A stretch of DNA of 64,000 nucleotides. Source: Putridiphycobacter sp965230195. Lineage in GTDB: Bacteria > Bacteroidota > Bacteroidia > Flavobacteriales_D > Crocinitomicaceae. How positions within the stretch are numbered: position 1 is the stretch's first letter; each line of letters opens with the position of its first letter. The stretch covers positions 3,596,001 through 3,660,000 of the forward strand of contig OZ245997.1 in assembly GCA_965230195.1 (NCBI GenBank), given 5' to 3'. A model generated the notes under the pieces. That model searched no databases. It worked only from the letters and a program-made list of their open reading frames with translations, and was not told the origin of the DNA. The position numbers and the translations under genes were made by a program. Below, one piece after another: positions 36,191 through 44,779 of the stretch.

Positions 36191-37237
36191 TTAAAGATTA
36201 GTTAGAAATGCCATTGTATCAACACCATCAGCATAATCTGTTAACTCAGGGCACTGACTTTGACCAAATTCAATATAATCATGACCGATTACTGCCTGAA
36301 TTTTATCCTGATTTTTATTTAAAAAATCATCCACTTCTCCTTGTCCCTGATATCTTTTATAGTATAAAACACCTAAAGGAGAATTTAAGCTGTCATCTTC
36401 TTTAAGCAGTATAAAACCATTATCTAATAATTCCTGAAGGTTTAACAGATATACAGCTTTATTATAATCATAATTATTAGCATACTTATTATGATTGATA
36501 ATCGGGTCAAATTCAAAAATGGCGTCAAAAAAACGATCTAAGTCAAAATCCTGTGGGATCAATAATTGTGTAACGTTACGACAACCTAATCCGAAATATG
36601 AAAATATATCTTCACCTAATAACTTAAGCTCCTCTTTTGTTTCGCTACCATTAATTACAGCTACAGATGTTCTGTTTTTTCTAATGATATTAGGATACTT
36701 CTCGAAGTATGAATTAAAATAGGTTGCTGAATTATTACTTCCTGTTGCTATAACTGCATCAAAATCAGTTAACCTTTCTGTTATTTTTATCCAATTTAGA
36801 ATTCTGTTATCAAATTCTGACAATATATTTAACACTTCCGGCAATAAATGCTTGTCATCTGATGATAACTTAGCAGTTGCCTTATGTCCGCTTAAAAACA
36901 CTGAAATAAGATCATGGAAGCCAACCAAAGGTATATTTCCGGCCATAATTATACCTACCGTTTTTGAATGCTCAATATCCACGTTTACATACTGCTTTAC
37001 CCATTCACTCAAAGTTGATTTATCTAACCATCCTGCAATGCCTTTCAGCGATTTTAAAATGTTTGATTTCGTAAACCAACCATTGTAAATATGCTCACGA
37101 TTAATGACCTCATTAAATTTATTATAAAGTGCTTCACTAACATCTTTATTGGTATTTTCCCATTCTTTTTCGTCAGAAACATCTATTAATACACATTTCA
37201 GTCTTGACAATAATTCTATTTTATCGCTTGTTTTCAT
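36191..37237 (-). CDS. Acyl-CoA reductase (LuxC-like)
   Basis: This is a LuxC-family NADPH-dependent acyl-CoA/acyl-protein reductase related to aldehyde dehydrogenases. The probable catalytic cysteine is Cys219 in FGLGCRNVTQLLIP. Other family landmarks are GIIMAGNIPLVGFHD (~95), KLSSDDKHLLP and ATGSNNSATYFNSYF (~164). It is 348 residues, slightly shorter than LuxC itself. No other lux genes exist here, so bioluminescence is not implied; fatty aldehyde formation is inferred. It leads the ABC/GSCFA operon and is divergent from ferredoxin. Confidence 0.9.
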   Translation of the reverse strand: MKTSDKIELLSRLKCVLIDVSDEKEWENTNKDVSEALYNKFNEVINREHIYNGWFTKSNILKSLKGIAGWLDKSTLSEWVKQYVNVDIEHSKTVGIIMAGNIPLVGFHDLISVFLSGHKATAKLSSDDKHLLPEVLNILSEFDNRILNWIKITERLTDFDAVIATGSNNSATYFNSYFEKYPNIIRKNRTSVAVINGSETKEELKLLGEDIFSYFGLGCRNVTQLLIPQDFDLDRFFDAIFEFDPIINHNKYANNYDYNKAVYLLNLQELLDNGFILLKEDDSLNSPLGVLYYKRYQGQGEVDDFLNKNQDKIQAVIGHDYIEFGQSQCPELTDYADGVDTMAFLTNL

Positions 37238-37257
37238 TCAAAGATGTTTTAACTTTG
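37228..37257 (+). promoter_or_regulatory. Promoter of the ferredoxin gene
   Basis: TTG (37228-37230), a 19-nt spacer and TAACTTTG (37250-37257) match the Bacteroidota consensus, 24 bases upstream of the ferredoxin ATG. Confidence 0.65.
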
Positions 37258-37265
37258 CAAATCTA
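37258..37265 (-). promoter_or_regulatory. -7 element of the acyl-CoA reductase operon, abutting the ferredoxin -7
   Basis: On the minus strand this reads TAGATTTG, an exact TAnnTTTG, 20 bases upstream of the reductase ATG. It directly abuts the plus-strand -7 at 37250-37257, so the two polymerase sites overlap. No minus-strand -33 at the usual distance was found. Confidence 0.5.
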
Positions 37266-37281
37266 ATTAAAAAGAATACAA

Positions 37282-37629
37282 ATGGCTATTATTATTACTG
37301 ATGAGTGTATTAATTGTGGGGCTTGTGAACCGGAATGTCCTAATAATGCAATTTACGAAGGTGGCGCTGAATGGAGAATGGCTGACGGGACTTCGTTACA
37401 AGGTAATATCACAACCCCTAATGGCAATAACTATAATGCTGATGATGATCAGGAACCTGTAGACATGGATGTGTATTTTATTGTTCCTGATAAATGTACT
37501 GAATGTAAAGGCTTTCATGATGAGCCTCAGTGTGCTGCAGTATGCCCTGTTGACTGTTGTGTAGATGATGAAGACATCCGCGAAACAGACGAAGAATTGT
37601 TAGCTAAAAAAGATTTCTTACATTTATAA
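37282..37629 (+). CDS. 4Fe-4S dicluster ferredoxin
   Basis: A 115-residue bacterial ferredoxin. The first cluster set is C9-x2-C12-x2-C15-x3-C19 (CINCGACEPECP); the second is C72-x2-C75-x8-C84-x3-C88 (CTECKGFHDEPQCAAVCP) with extra cysteines at 92-93. The ~40-residue acidic insert between the clusters is common in Bacteroidota versions. It carries low-potential electrons in the cytoplasm. Its consensus promoter overlaps that of the divergent acyl-CoA reductase operon; comB follows 35 bp downstream. Confidence 0.95.
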   Translation: MAIIITDECINCGACEPECPNNAIYEGGAEWRMADGTSLQGNITTPNGNNYNADDDQEPVDMDVYFIVPDKCTECKGFHDEPQCAAVCPVDCCVDDEDIRETDEELLAKKDFLHL

Positions 37630-37664
37630 GATCATCCCCGGGTTTATAAACCGCAGTAAATAAC

Positions 37665-38414
37665 ATGGAAAACACAACTAAGCCTAAAATTGAGGTTTGC
37701 TATAGCCCGCAATCGTTCGATCTGTACAAAACCGAATTTGAGATAATTGTTGTTATAGATGTATTAAGAGCTACATCTGCAATTTGTGCTGCATTTGACA
37801 ATGGCATTGAGGCACTTATTCCTGTATCCACAATTGATGAAGCCAGAACTTACAAAGAAAGAGGCTATAAAGTTGGTGCAGAGCGAAACGGGCAGGTAGT
37901 TGAAGGCTTTGACTTTGGTAACTCTCCATACTCTTATCTAAAACCTGAATTAAAAGGTGAAACCGTTGTGTTAAGTACGACCAATGGTACCCGATCCATC
38001 AATATTGCAAAAGCTTATGGTGATAGTAAGGTAGTTATTGGTTCATTACTTAACCTTGATGCCCTGGCTGAATGGTTAATTTCAGAAAACAAAAATACAT
38101 TATGTCTCTGTTCCGGATGGAAAGATAAATTTAATCTTGAGGATACAATTTGTGCCGGAGCAATAACTGATCAATTAATCAATACCGGCCAGTTTGAATC
38201 AAATGAAGACTCTTCTATTGCTGCAAAATACCTTTTTTTAAGTGCCAGAGACAATATATTTGGTTACCTGAAGTCTTCTTCTCACCGAAGACGATTGAAA
38301 CGGTTAAATCTCAATGAAGATATCAAATACTGCCTGACACCAAACCAAACTCAGGTTATACCTATACTGGAAGGCGATAAACTGGTAAAACTACATCAGG
38401 AAATCGTTTTATAG
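37665..38414 (+). CDS. comB: 2-phosphosulfolactate phosphatase (ComB family)
   Basis: ComB hydrolyses 2-phospho-3-sulfolactate in coenzyme M-type sulfonate synthesis in archaea. In bacteria lacking CoM the family's role is uncertain. Motifs seen: VIDVLRATSAICAAFDNG (~29), GAERNGQVVEGFDFGNSPY (~75), LSTTNGTRSI (~104) and GSLLNL. The 249-residue length is right. It probably belongs to the ferredoxin transcript and overlaps the convergent zinc-ribbon gene by six bases. Confidence 0.9.
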   Translation: MENTTKPKIEVCYSPQSFDLYKTEFEIIVVIDVLRATSAICAAFDNGIEALIPVSTIDEARTYKERGYKVGAERNGQVVEGFDFGNSPYSYLKPELKGETVVLSTTNGTRSINIAKAYGDSKVVIGSLLNLDALAEWLISENKNTLCLCSGWKDKFNLEDTICAGAITDQLINTGQFESNEDSSIAAKYLFLSARDNIFGYLKSSSHRRRLKRLNLNEDIKYCLTPNQTQVIPILEGDKLVKLHQEIVL

Positions 38415-38789
38415 ATCATTTGAGGCGTCTTCTCCGTATTTTTCCACACCATCTTCAGTAATGATATAGGTTTTGTGTATTCCTGCCTTTCGGGAAAATA
38501 GTATTTCAAAATCAAACTTCTCCTCTACTCTCATTATCAATTCTGTATAATCAGGATAAGACTTGGATACCAAATGTGTTTCGCAGTTGGGGCATAAAAA
38601 AAGTACAATTTCATTTTTAGGAAATGACACAGGTGGAACGTGCTCATAGGAATAAGCCCCAAAAGTTGTCGATAAATACATGTCCCCGGATTCTCCGTTA
38701 TCTCTTTTCGATTTCAAGTGAATTTTACCTGAATTATCCAGTTGATGATCACAATTTGGACAAAAAAAGTTGTAATTCCCTAATTTCAT
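38409..38789 (-). CDS. Zinc-ribbon protein, 126 aa
   Basis: Two CxxC pairs, CPNCDHQL (~11) and CPNCETHL (~67), would bind one zinc ion; between them is a beta-rich stretch (SGDMYLSTTFGAYSYEHVPPVSF). The ~45 residues after the ribbon (LVSKSYPDYTELIMRVEEKFDFEILFSRKAG) are alpha/beta and contain no recognised motif. The product is cytoplasmic. Function unknown; a nucleic-acid or protein-binding role is only inferred from the ribbon. Tail-to-tail overlap with comB. Confidence 0.75.
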   Translation of the reverse strand: MKLGNYNFFCPNCDHQLDNSGKIHLKSKRDNGESGDMYLSTTFGAYSYEHVPPVSFPKNEIVLFLCPNCETHLVSKSYPDYTELIMRVEEKFDFEILFSRKAGIHKTYIITEDGVEKYGEDASNDL

Positions 38790-38956
38790 GGACTAAAAAT
38801 ATTTCTATGAATATAATAAAAAAGGAGAAAATTTCAAAGTAAATAATCGCGCTAAGCAACGATTCCTCTAAAGAATTTGCTTAACACAACACCTTTTAAA
38901 CCGGAAAAAACATCCAAAATTCAAATTCTATCGTCAAACCTGATCAAAAACACCTC

Positions 38957-39916
38957 TTATATAATTATTTCGGATTCTCTGATGTTGCTTTGATAGCGTC
39001 CACCGGGATAGTTATCATTATAGTCAAAGTTTAACCAGATAAAGCCCTTGGTATCCTGGTAATAATTAATTGTTTTACCTTCTGTTTCTTCCTTGAAATA
39101 AATGTTCTTAATCAGATATACAACAGCTTCCAGATCTTTTACATCTCCAAATTTCACTTCAGGGTACATATGTCCAACTGTTGTGCCGTCTTCCAGTTCC
39201 ACTTTTGTTTTAATCAGCCTAACCTCTCCTCCAACGGCTCTGATACAGGCCGCCATTAAAATGGAATGATCATCACAATCTCCCTTAAAACTATCATCAA
39301 ACTCCAATTGATCGATTGTTTCACCAGCTGATGAGTAATAATCCTCATTTTTAGGGTCGTACACATAATTCCATTTGCTATGAACTTCACGAAATACTGA
39401 GAAAAAGTGAACCCATTTTAAACTTGTAGATAAATTTCTGGTTTCTGCAAAGTGTTTATTAGCAATATTAACCGCATAATTTCTCACTTTTGGTTCTTTA
39501 TAGTCAATCGCTTCCCGCAATTTATCTTCTTTTAAAAACTGTATTTCCCTGTTCGAAAACTTTTGTTGAAGTGTATTATTTGAAATGTCATACAAAAAAG
39601 CAGAATAGTCATGGTATAAATTTTCAACTGTATAAACATCTGAAAAATTAGTAATTGTCAATGTTATTGCACCAATAAAAACCGTTGCAATTACCAGGAC
39701 CCTCAGTTTTTTCAAAAGATAGTATAAAAGAAAGAACAGGGTTAGAAATAGAATGATATGATCCAGACGTAAAGTATTCTCAGCGAGCTTAATTTCCAAA
39801 GTTGGGATGTACTTGTACAGAAAAATAAATGCAGGAATGGTTAAAACAGCTGAAATTATTCCGATTAAAATGACAGAATAAGCCTGATTGGAACCGGAAT
39901 TTTGTGGATGACTCAT
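38957..39916 (-). CDS. Membrane-anchored transglutaminase-like protein
   Basis: The start is the ATG at 39916 (MSHPQNSGS); an in-frame TTG 17 codons upstream is rejected because a -7 promoter overlaps it. Three membrane helices occupy ~12-110 (VILIGIISAVLTIPAFIFL, LDHIILFLTLFFLLYYLL, VLVIATVFIGAITLTI). The soluble domain has a transglutaminase-like core: FKGDCDDHSILMAACIRAVGGEVRLI at ~220-245 with the Cys, then TTVGHMYPEVKFG supplying the His. It may be a cysteine peptidase or structural relative in the periplasm. Single gene, divergent from hbd. Confidence 0.85.
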   Translation of the reverse strand: MSHPQNSGSNQAYSVILIGIISAVLTIPAFIFLYKYIPTLEIKLAENTLRLDHIILFLTLFFLLYYLLKKLRVLVIATVFIGAITLTITNFSDVYTVENLYHDYSAFLYDISNNTLQQKFSNREIQFLKEDKLREAIDYKEPKVRNYAVNIANKHFAETRNLSTSLKWVHFFSVFREVHSKWNYVYDPKNEDYYSSAGETIDQLEFDDSFKGDCDDHSILMAACIRAVGGEVRLIKTKVELEDGTTVGHMYPEVKFGDVKDLEAVVYLIKNIYFKEETEGKTINYYQDTKGFIWLNFDYNDNYPGGRYQSNIRESEIII

Positions 39917-39922
39917 ATATTT

Positions 39923-39930
39923 CAAATTTA
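39923..39930 (-). promoter_or_regulatory. -7 element (proximal) for transglutaminase-like gene
   Basis: TAAATTTG on the minus strand ends six bases before the ATG at 39916. A second exact match, TACATTTG at 39965-39972 with TTG 18 bases upstream (39991-39993), gives a longer leader; either may be used. Confidence 0.4.
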
Positions 39931-40036
39931 AACTTTTAAAATGAATTAAAAACCTGTATTTACTCAAATGTATTACCAGTTTATTTTTTGCAATAATTAC
40001 TATATTTAGCGCTTAAAATCACGAAATATTATATAA

Positions 40037-40927
40037 ATGAAAAACATATCTGTTATTGGCGCAGGAACCATGGGAAATGGTATTGCACATACATTTGCTC
40101 AAAATGGTTATAGTGTTAATTTAATTGACATATCTGAAGAATCTCTTAACAAAGCAATTAAGACAATTACTAAGAACCTTGACAGAATGGTTCAGAAAGA
40201 GAAAATTACTGAAGATGATAAGACCAATACACTTAATAATATTACAACATTTACTGATTTAAATGCTGGTGTAAGTGAGGCAGATTTAATTGTTGAGGCA
40301 GCAACCGAAAATATTGACCTTAAATTAAAAATATTTAAGCAAATGGATGAAGCTGCTCCTGCTTCGGCTATTTTATCCACTAATACTTCTTCAATTTCAA
40401 TCACTAAAATAGCTGCGGCAACAAACCGACCTGATAAAGTGATTGGTATGCATTTTATGAACCCTGTACCGGTAATGAAGCTGGTTGAAATTATCAGAGG
40501 CTATTCCACCAGTGATGAAGTAACTGAATTAATCATGGAAACTTCGAGATCGCTAAAAAAAGTACCTGTTGAAGTAAACGATTATCCGGGATTTGTTGCC
40601 AACAGAATATTAATGCCAATGATCAACGAAGCCATTATTACTTTAAATGAAGGCGTTGCAGGTGTTGAGGAAATTGATACGGTAATGAAGTTAGGAATGG
40701 CTCACCCAATGGGACCATTACAATTAGCTGATTTCATTGGTCTGGATGTATGCCTTGCTATCATGGAAGTATTGTACGAAGGACTTGGTAATCCAAAATA
40801 TGCTCCTTGTCCTCTATTGGTTAATATGGTAACTGCAGGAAAAAAAGGCGTTAAAAGTGGAGAAGGGTTTTATTCATGGACACATGGCACAAAAGAATTG
40901 ATTGTGTCTGACAATTTCAAAAAATAG
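40037..40927 (+). CDS. hbd: 3-hydroxybutyryl-CoA dehydrogenase
   Basis: The enzyme interconverts 3-hydroxyacyl-CoA and 3-ketoacyl-CoA with NAD(P). The N-terminal Rossmann motif is GAGTMGNGIAH (8-18). STNTSSISIT, the catalytic His region MHFMNPVPVMKLVEII and the C-terminal domain (NDYPGFVANRILMPMINEAI, GMAHPMGPLQLADFIGLD, GEGFYSW) are intact. At 296 residues it is a stand-alone enzyme, not a FadB fusion. It is followed by a strong terminator. Confidence 0.95.
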   Translation: MKNISVIGAGTMGNGIAHTFAQNGYSVNLIDISEESLNKAIKTITKNLDRMVQKEKITEDDKTNTLNNITTFTDLNAGVSEADLIVEAATENIDLKLKIFKQMDEAAPASAILSTNTSSISITKIAAATNRPDKVIGMHFMNPVPVMKLVEIIRGYSTSDEVTELIMETSRSLKKVPVEVNDYPGFVANRILMPMINEAIITLNEGVAGVEEIDTVMKLGMAHPMGPLQLADFIGLDVCLAIMEVLYEGLGNPKYAPCPLLVNMVTAGKKGVKSGEGFYSWTHGTKELIVSDNFKK

Positions 40928-40936
40928 ATAAAAAAT

Positions 40937-40973
40937 GCCGGAGCAATGAGTCCACACCACTTTTTGTTCCGGC
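40937..40973 (+). terminator. Intrinsic terminator after hbd
   Basis: GCCGGAGCAA (40937-40946) pairs with TTGTTCCGGC (40964-40973), ten pairs with one G-U, loop 17 nt, then TTT. It starts ten bases after the hbd stop and is preceded by an A-tract. Confidence 0.65.
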
Positions 40974-41027
40974 TTTACTCATTTTCGATATATCGGAAAA
41001 TCGAATGCTGTAAATTCAAGTGATAAA

Positions 41028-41660
41028 ATGACTAAAAGGGAAATTATAAAAACTGCCAGGCAGAAAATTTTAAAAGGTAGTCTTTCCCATCAGGAAGTTT
41101 ATTCGGAATTGAAAACCGGTAATCCAATTACAGACAAACGTATTGCTGAAGCTCTAAAACTGGTCCCTTCAAAAAGAATTATAAAAAAATATCAGGGGAT
41201 TAATATTGTTTTTATAGTATTAATGAGTTTAAATATTCTGCTCGGATTAATAGGACTAATTGCTTTTTTCATGATGGTTTCGAACATTCCTTATATACTT
41301 CCCTACGTTTTTGCTGCACTTATGGTAATTGGTTTACCACTGTTTGGATTAATTGGTGCAATTAAACATATTAAGTGGATGTATTATGTGACAGCTTCCA
41401 TATTATTGGTTTACTTCACCATATTATTAATGGATGTCTACTTTCTTAACGGTGCTACTGCAGTAATGTTAATTCTGACACTGGCTGAGATCATTTTTGG
41501 TTTCTTAGTGCCATCAAAATTAGTCACACCCTATAAGAAAAAGATTACTGACTACTTTGAAGATGGTCAAAGAAAAGCACATGTTAGCTTTGAATTTGAC
41601 ATGGACCATGAAAACACTAACCGTACTCCTGATGCCGAAATTCTGGATGATCAACTTTAA
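41028..41660 (+). CDS. Membrane protein of unknown function, 210 aa
   Basis: I do not recognise a family. The first ~58 residues are soluble and basic (KREIIKTARQKILKGSLSHQEVYSELKTG), a helical segment that could bind a partner. Four hydrophobic helices follow (IVFIVLMSLNILLGLIGLIAFFMMV, ILPYVFAALMVIGLPLFGLIGAI, YYVTASILLVYFTILLMDVYFL, AVMLILTLAEIIFGFLV). The C-terminal ~40 residues are charged (YFEDGQRKAHVSFEFDMDHEN). Single gene, convergent with the RDD gene. Confidence 0.72.
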   Translation: MTKREIIKTARQKILKGSLSHQEVYSELKTGNPITDKRIAEALKLVPSKRIIKKYQGINIVFIVLMSLNILLGLIGLIAFFMMVSNIPYILPYVFAALMVIGLPLFGLIGAIKHIKWMYYVTASILLVYFTILLMDVYFLNGATAVMLILTLAEIIFGFLVPSKLVTPYKKKITDYFEDGQRKAHVSFEFDMDHENTNRTPDAEILDDQL

Positions 41661-41695
41661 TATAGTCGAAAATCTATTTTCTTATATACCTGCTT

Positions 41696-42142
41696 TTACA
41701 ATTCTGAAGCCTTAACAACTCTTGTTTTAGTCCACCTGTCATGCCACCCTCTGGGTTCACTACCTAAAAAAGAAAAGGCTTCAAAAGGAACCAAACGGCT
41801 TAAGCTTCTTAAAATACAATCAGACATTGTAGCTTCTTCTCCTGATTCAGTTACTACCTTAGTACCAGTGATTAATTTACCTAATGTCCTGCCGGAATAC
41901 CCCTCTGCCAATGAATAGTAAAGCACTGTAACTAACAGCCCAAATATAGCATTAACAACAATAAATAACATAGGGTCGGCACCTAACATCTGATTGTAGA
42001 GCCACACCGTGAAAAATTCGAATAAGTAACCTATTCCAAACTGAATAAATAAACCATCTATTAAGTTGTTAACAAATCGTAGTCCCAGTGAGGCATCCTT
42101 AACTGTCACATTACTTTCTTCAAAATCTAAAATTTCTTCCAT
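41696..42142 (-). CDS. RDD family membrane protein
   Basis: The RDD hallmark is present as LGLRFVNNLIDGLFIQFGIGYLF (Arg-...-Asp, ~20-40). A second helix (MLFIVVNAIFGLLVTVLYYSLAEG) ends in the conserved YSLAEGYSGRTLGKLITGTKVV, and DCILRSLSRLVPFEAFSF follows. The 148-residue length is normal. RDD proteins are small inner membrane proteins of mostly unknown function, some acting as Na+/H+ antiporters. A structured leader (hairpin 42175-42210) lies just upstream. Confidence 0.88.
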   Translation of the reverse strand: MEEILDFEESNVTVKDASLGLRFVNNLIDGLFIQFGIGYLFEFFTVWLYNQMLGADPMLFIVVNAIFGLLVTVLYYSLAEGYSGRTLGKLITGTKVVTESGEEATMSDCILRSLSRLVPFEAFSFLGSEPRGWHDRWTKTRVVKASEL

Positions 42143-42478
42143 TTTCTTTAGTTATAATATTTGTTTGGGGTTCAGGGTGTACACCGGAAGGAATATCCGG
42201 TGCGTAACCCTTGTAAATTAAACCAAGTGTAGAGTCCCCTATGATAATCCGACAGATTGTACTGAAGTAATTACGAAACAGGATTTCAAAAGCAGATTTT
42301 GTATTTTTAAATTAATCCTGTAACAGTCACTTCTTCTACCGGAATGTTCTACACATTTACTGTCAGACGAAGGTCAACAATTTATTGACAGTGAACAAAT
42401 GAATAAGAGCAGATTTAAAATTTGGACAGGTTTATTTAAAATTTGTCATTTTAAATACTGCAGAACTCGATTTAACGG
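42143..42478. other. Structured intergenic region, 336 bp
   Basis: No ORF is seen. Two inverted repeats stand out: 42175-42210 (GGGT..CACCGGA / TCCGGTG..ACCC, 11 pairs around a 7-nt loop with a small internal loop) and 42356-42395 (ACTGTCA at 42359-42365 with TGACAGT at 42386-42392, extendable by wobble). TTTAAAATTTG is repeated at 42414 and 42434. On the minus strand the first hairpin would be in the RDD 5' leader. Confidence 0.5.
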
Positions 42479-43726
42479 TTAATCATCATTCAACTTTAAT
42501 ACGGAATTAATAAAATTATTGAACTCCGGATCACTATCAATTGGGTAGTCTAGATCAATACTTTTTTGAGCTGATTTTTTAGCAGAATCAACAAGACCCA
42601 TATCATAATAAATCAGGGCCAGATTTTTATGCGCATAGGAATTTAAAGAGTCTATCTCCAAAGATTTCACTACATCCGATTTGGCTTGTTCATAATTTTT
42701 CAATTTCCAGTGAGTATACCCTCTGTTATTGAGCGCAAATGCGCTCATTGAATCACTTTTTACTGCATTATTCAGGTCTTTAAGTGCTTTGTCAAATTCC
42801 TTATTAGGAAACCAAATATACCAGGCCCGGTTTACATAAGAATCCGTATGACTAGGCTCAAGCTCAAGCGCTCTGTTAAAATCTGACAAGGCCTGATCCA
42901 ATTGATCAATCTGAGCATAATAAGTTCCCCTGTCATAATAGAGATCCGCAAATACAACAGATTTCAATACATCACTAATGGTTTCAATTGCTGCTTTAAT
43001 ATTTCCTGACCTCGCATAACTGAGACTAAGATCCTGATAATATAGGGTACGAGGATAAATATCAATGGCTTTTTTATAATTTTCAATTGCCAATTTGTAT
43101 TCTTCAGATCTCTTGTATAGCATACCTAATGTTCCATAAATAGCATGATAAGAAGGTTCAATTTTTATGGCTGAATTTAAATCTGCTTCTGCTTCAGGAT
43201 AATTTTCCATTAACACATAAGTATATGCTCTTTTTACAAGCGGAACTACATAATTTTTATCTAAGTCAAAAGCAGTATTATAGTCTTTTAAAGCTTCATT
43301 GAGTTTATTTAATCCTATTAAAACATCTCCCCGTGCAAGAAGTCCTTTTATACTCTCTCCATTCATTTGCATGTCTGCGGAAAGGTCATCATATGCACCA
43401 TCATAATCATGCATTCTATATTTTAAGAGCCCTCTTTCAAAATAACCCAATTTACTTTTAGGGTTTATTTTTATTGATCGATTAAAATCAAGTAATGCAG
43501 CATCAAGATTATTTAATTGAATTTTGGCTTTAGCTCTATTATGATAACATACGTAGCATTGATGATTAAAAGCAATTGCTTTATCGTAGAACAGAATAGC
43601 TTTCTCTGGTTTACCCTGTTTTGTATACTTACACCCCTTTTTGTAAAATTTATTAGACTTTGTAAAATTCTGACCTAATGCAAAGAAGGACATTCCTACA
43701 AGTAACAATAGCAGAATATTTCTCAT
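42479..43726 (-). CDS. Secreted tetratricopeptide-repeat protein
   Basis: The 415-residue protein starts at the ATG at 43726 (MRNILLLLLVGMSFFALGQ); the upstream in-frame GTG adds two residues and is not needed. After the signal peptide about ten consecutive TPR units of 34 residues fill the protein, e.g. KPEKAILFYDKAIAFN, NLDAALLDFNRSIKINP, YPEAEADLNSAIKIEP, QLDQALSDFNRALELEP. It is probably a periplasmic or outer-membrane scaffold for protein assembly. It lies 20 bp after the FN3 lipoprotein gene and may be co-transcribed. Confidence 0.88.
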   Translation of the reverse strand: MRNILLLLLVGMSFFALGQNFTKSNKFYKKGCKYTKQGKPEKAILFYDKAIAFNHQCYVCYHNRAKAKIQLNNLDAALLDFNRSIKINPKSKLGYFERGLLKYRMHDYDGAYDDLSADMQMNGESIKGLLARGDVLIGLNKLNEALKDYNTAFDLDKNYVVPLVKRAYTYVLMENYPEAEADLNSAIKIEPSYHAIYGTLGMLYKRSEEYKLAIENYKKAIDIYPRTLYYQDLSLSYARSGNIKAAIETISDVLKSVVFADLYYDRGTYYAQIDQLDQALSDFNRALELEPSHTDSYVNRAWYIWFPNKEFDKALKDLNNAVKSDSMSAFALNNRGYTHWKLKNYEQAKSDVVKSLEIDSLNSYAHKNLALIYYDMGLVDSAKKSAQKSIDLDYPIDSDPEFNNFINSVLKLNDD

Positions 43727-43746
43727 AATCACCTATAAAACCAGAC

Positions 43747-44670
43747 TTAATTTACAATTACATCCAAAGGCCCTACCCAATTGGTAACTGTATTATCTTC
43801 CACACAAACTACCCTAACATAAAAATCATATTGTTGATTTATGGTCAGATCATCATAATAAACCTCATTAGACTCAACGTATTGAAATGAACTACCATCA
43901 GGTGATTGGCCATCTCCCACCATATTAATTTCATATCTCAGATTTCCTCCCGGATCATCCCAAGATACTTCTGCACCTGTAGGATCTCCAAAAAAATCAT
44001 ATCTAACAGCATAGCCAACATTTACCGGTTCCATACAAAGGTTTTTGTTTTTTTCAGCAATAAAGCCAGAGGGTCCTAACCACTTACTGTACCCCAATCC
44101 ATCTTTACATAAACTCCTAACATAAAAATCGTAGGTCTGGTCCTTTTCTAAAACCATATCCAGAAAATTGGTACTGTTTGTCACTTCTCTTGTTCCCTCA
44201 CCAATTTTGAATCCCTGCTCGCCGTACTCTATTTCATAATACGAAACATTATTTGACTGTGGATTAGCAGCCGACCAATAGGCTCCAAATCCATTTACCG
44301 TTACTGAAGCTGGTTGTTCACCACATAGACTTCCTATTTCAATAGCAGAGGGCCCATACCAGTCTGATACCTTATCTTTTTTTCCAACAGCTCTTATCTT
44401 AAAGTAATAAGTTTCACCCTGCTCAAGTCCCAATTCATCAACAGTTGATTTAGAATTCTCAGGCACTTTAAAAGTATTTGACCCCACATCATTCGGATCT
44501 TTACTGTATGAAATTTCACAATATTCCACATTACCTGCTATTTCGTAGGTATACAGAATTGTTTCCAGATTCTGAGACACCTGAAAGTCTGTTATTGCAG
44601 GATTATTTTTTTTACAGGCTACTATAACGGTAGCAATTATAAGGAGACTGAGTACTTTCTTAACTTTCAT
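43747..44670 (-). CDS. Fibronectin type III lipoprotein
   Basis: A lipoprotein signal ends at Cys19 (TVIVACKKNN). Three fibronectin-III-like domains of ~90 residues follow, each with the pattern 'YxIxxxG..T.Y.F.VR..C...SxWxGP' (EQGETYYFKIRAVG, EKDQTYDFYVRSLC, TINQQYDFYVRVVC). The domains end in SDWYGPSAI, SKWLGPSGF and TNWVGPLDV. It is likely a cell-surface or periplasmic binding or adhesion protein. It shares a strand and 20-bp gap with the TPR gene. Confidence 0.82.
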   Translation of the reverse strand: MKVKKVLSLLIIATVIVACKKNNPAITDFQVSQNLETILYTYEIAGNVEYCEISYSKDPNDVGSNTFKVPENSKSTVDELGLEQGETYYFKIRAVGKKDKVSDWYGPSAIEIGSLCGEQPASVTVNGFGAYWSAANPQSNNVSYYEIEYGEQGFKIGEGTREVTNSTNFLDMVLEKDQTYDFYVRSLCKDGLGYSKWLGPSGFIAEKNKNLCMEPVNVGYAVRYDFFGDPTGAEVSWDDPGGNLRYEINMVGDGQSPDGSSFQYVESNEVYYDDLTINQQYDFYVRVVCVEDNTVTNWVGPLDVIVN

Positions 44671-44779
44671 ATATTTTAAATAGTGATCATTTATTGACAG
44701 ACATCTAATATATTAATTCTGTACAATTATAGCTTTAAAAAAAAGTAATGATAGTCCTGATACTTTAAATTTAATCCTG

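Noticed and set aside
36191..37237. Bioluminescence (lux) operon because of the LuxC-like reductase
   Set aside because: No luxAB, luxD or luxE gene is present; LuxC-like reductases are widespread in non-luminous Bacteroidota.
37641..37652. GGTTTATAAACC palindrome before comB as an operator
   Set aside because: Only 12 bp and AT-rich; no promoter motif nearby and comB is likely read from the ferredoxin promoter.
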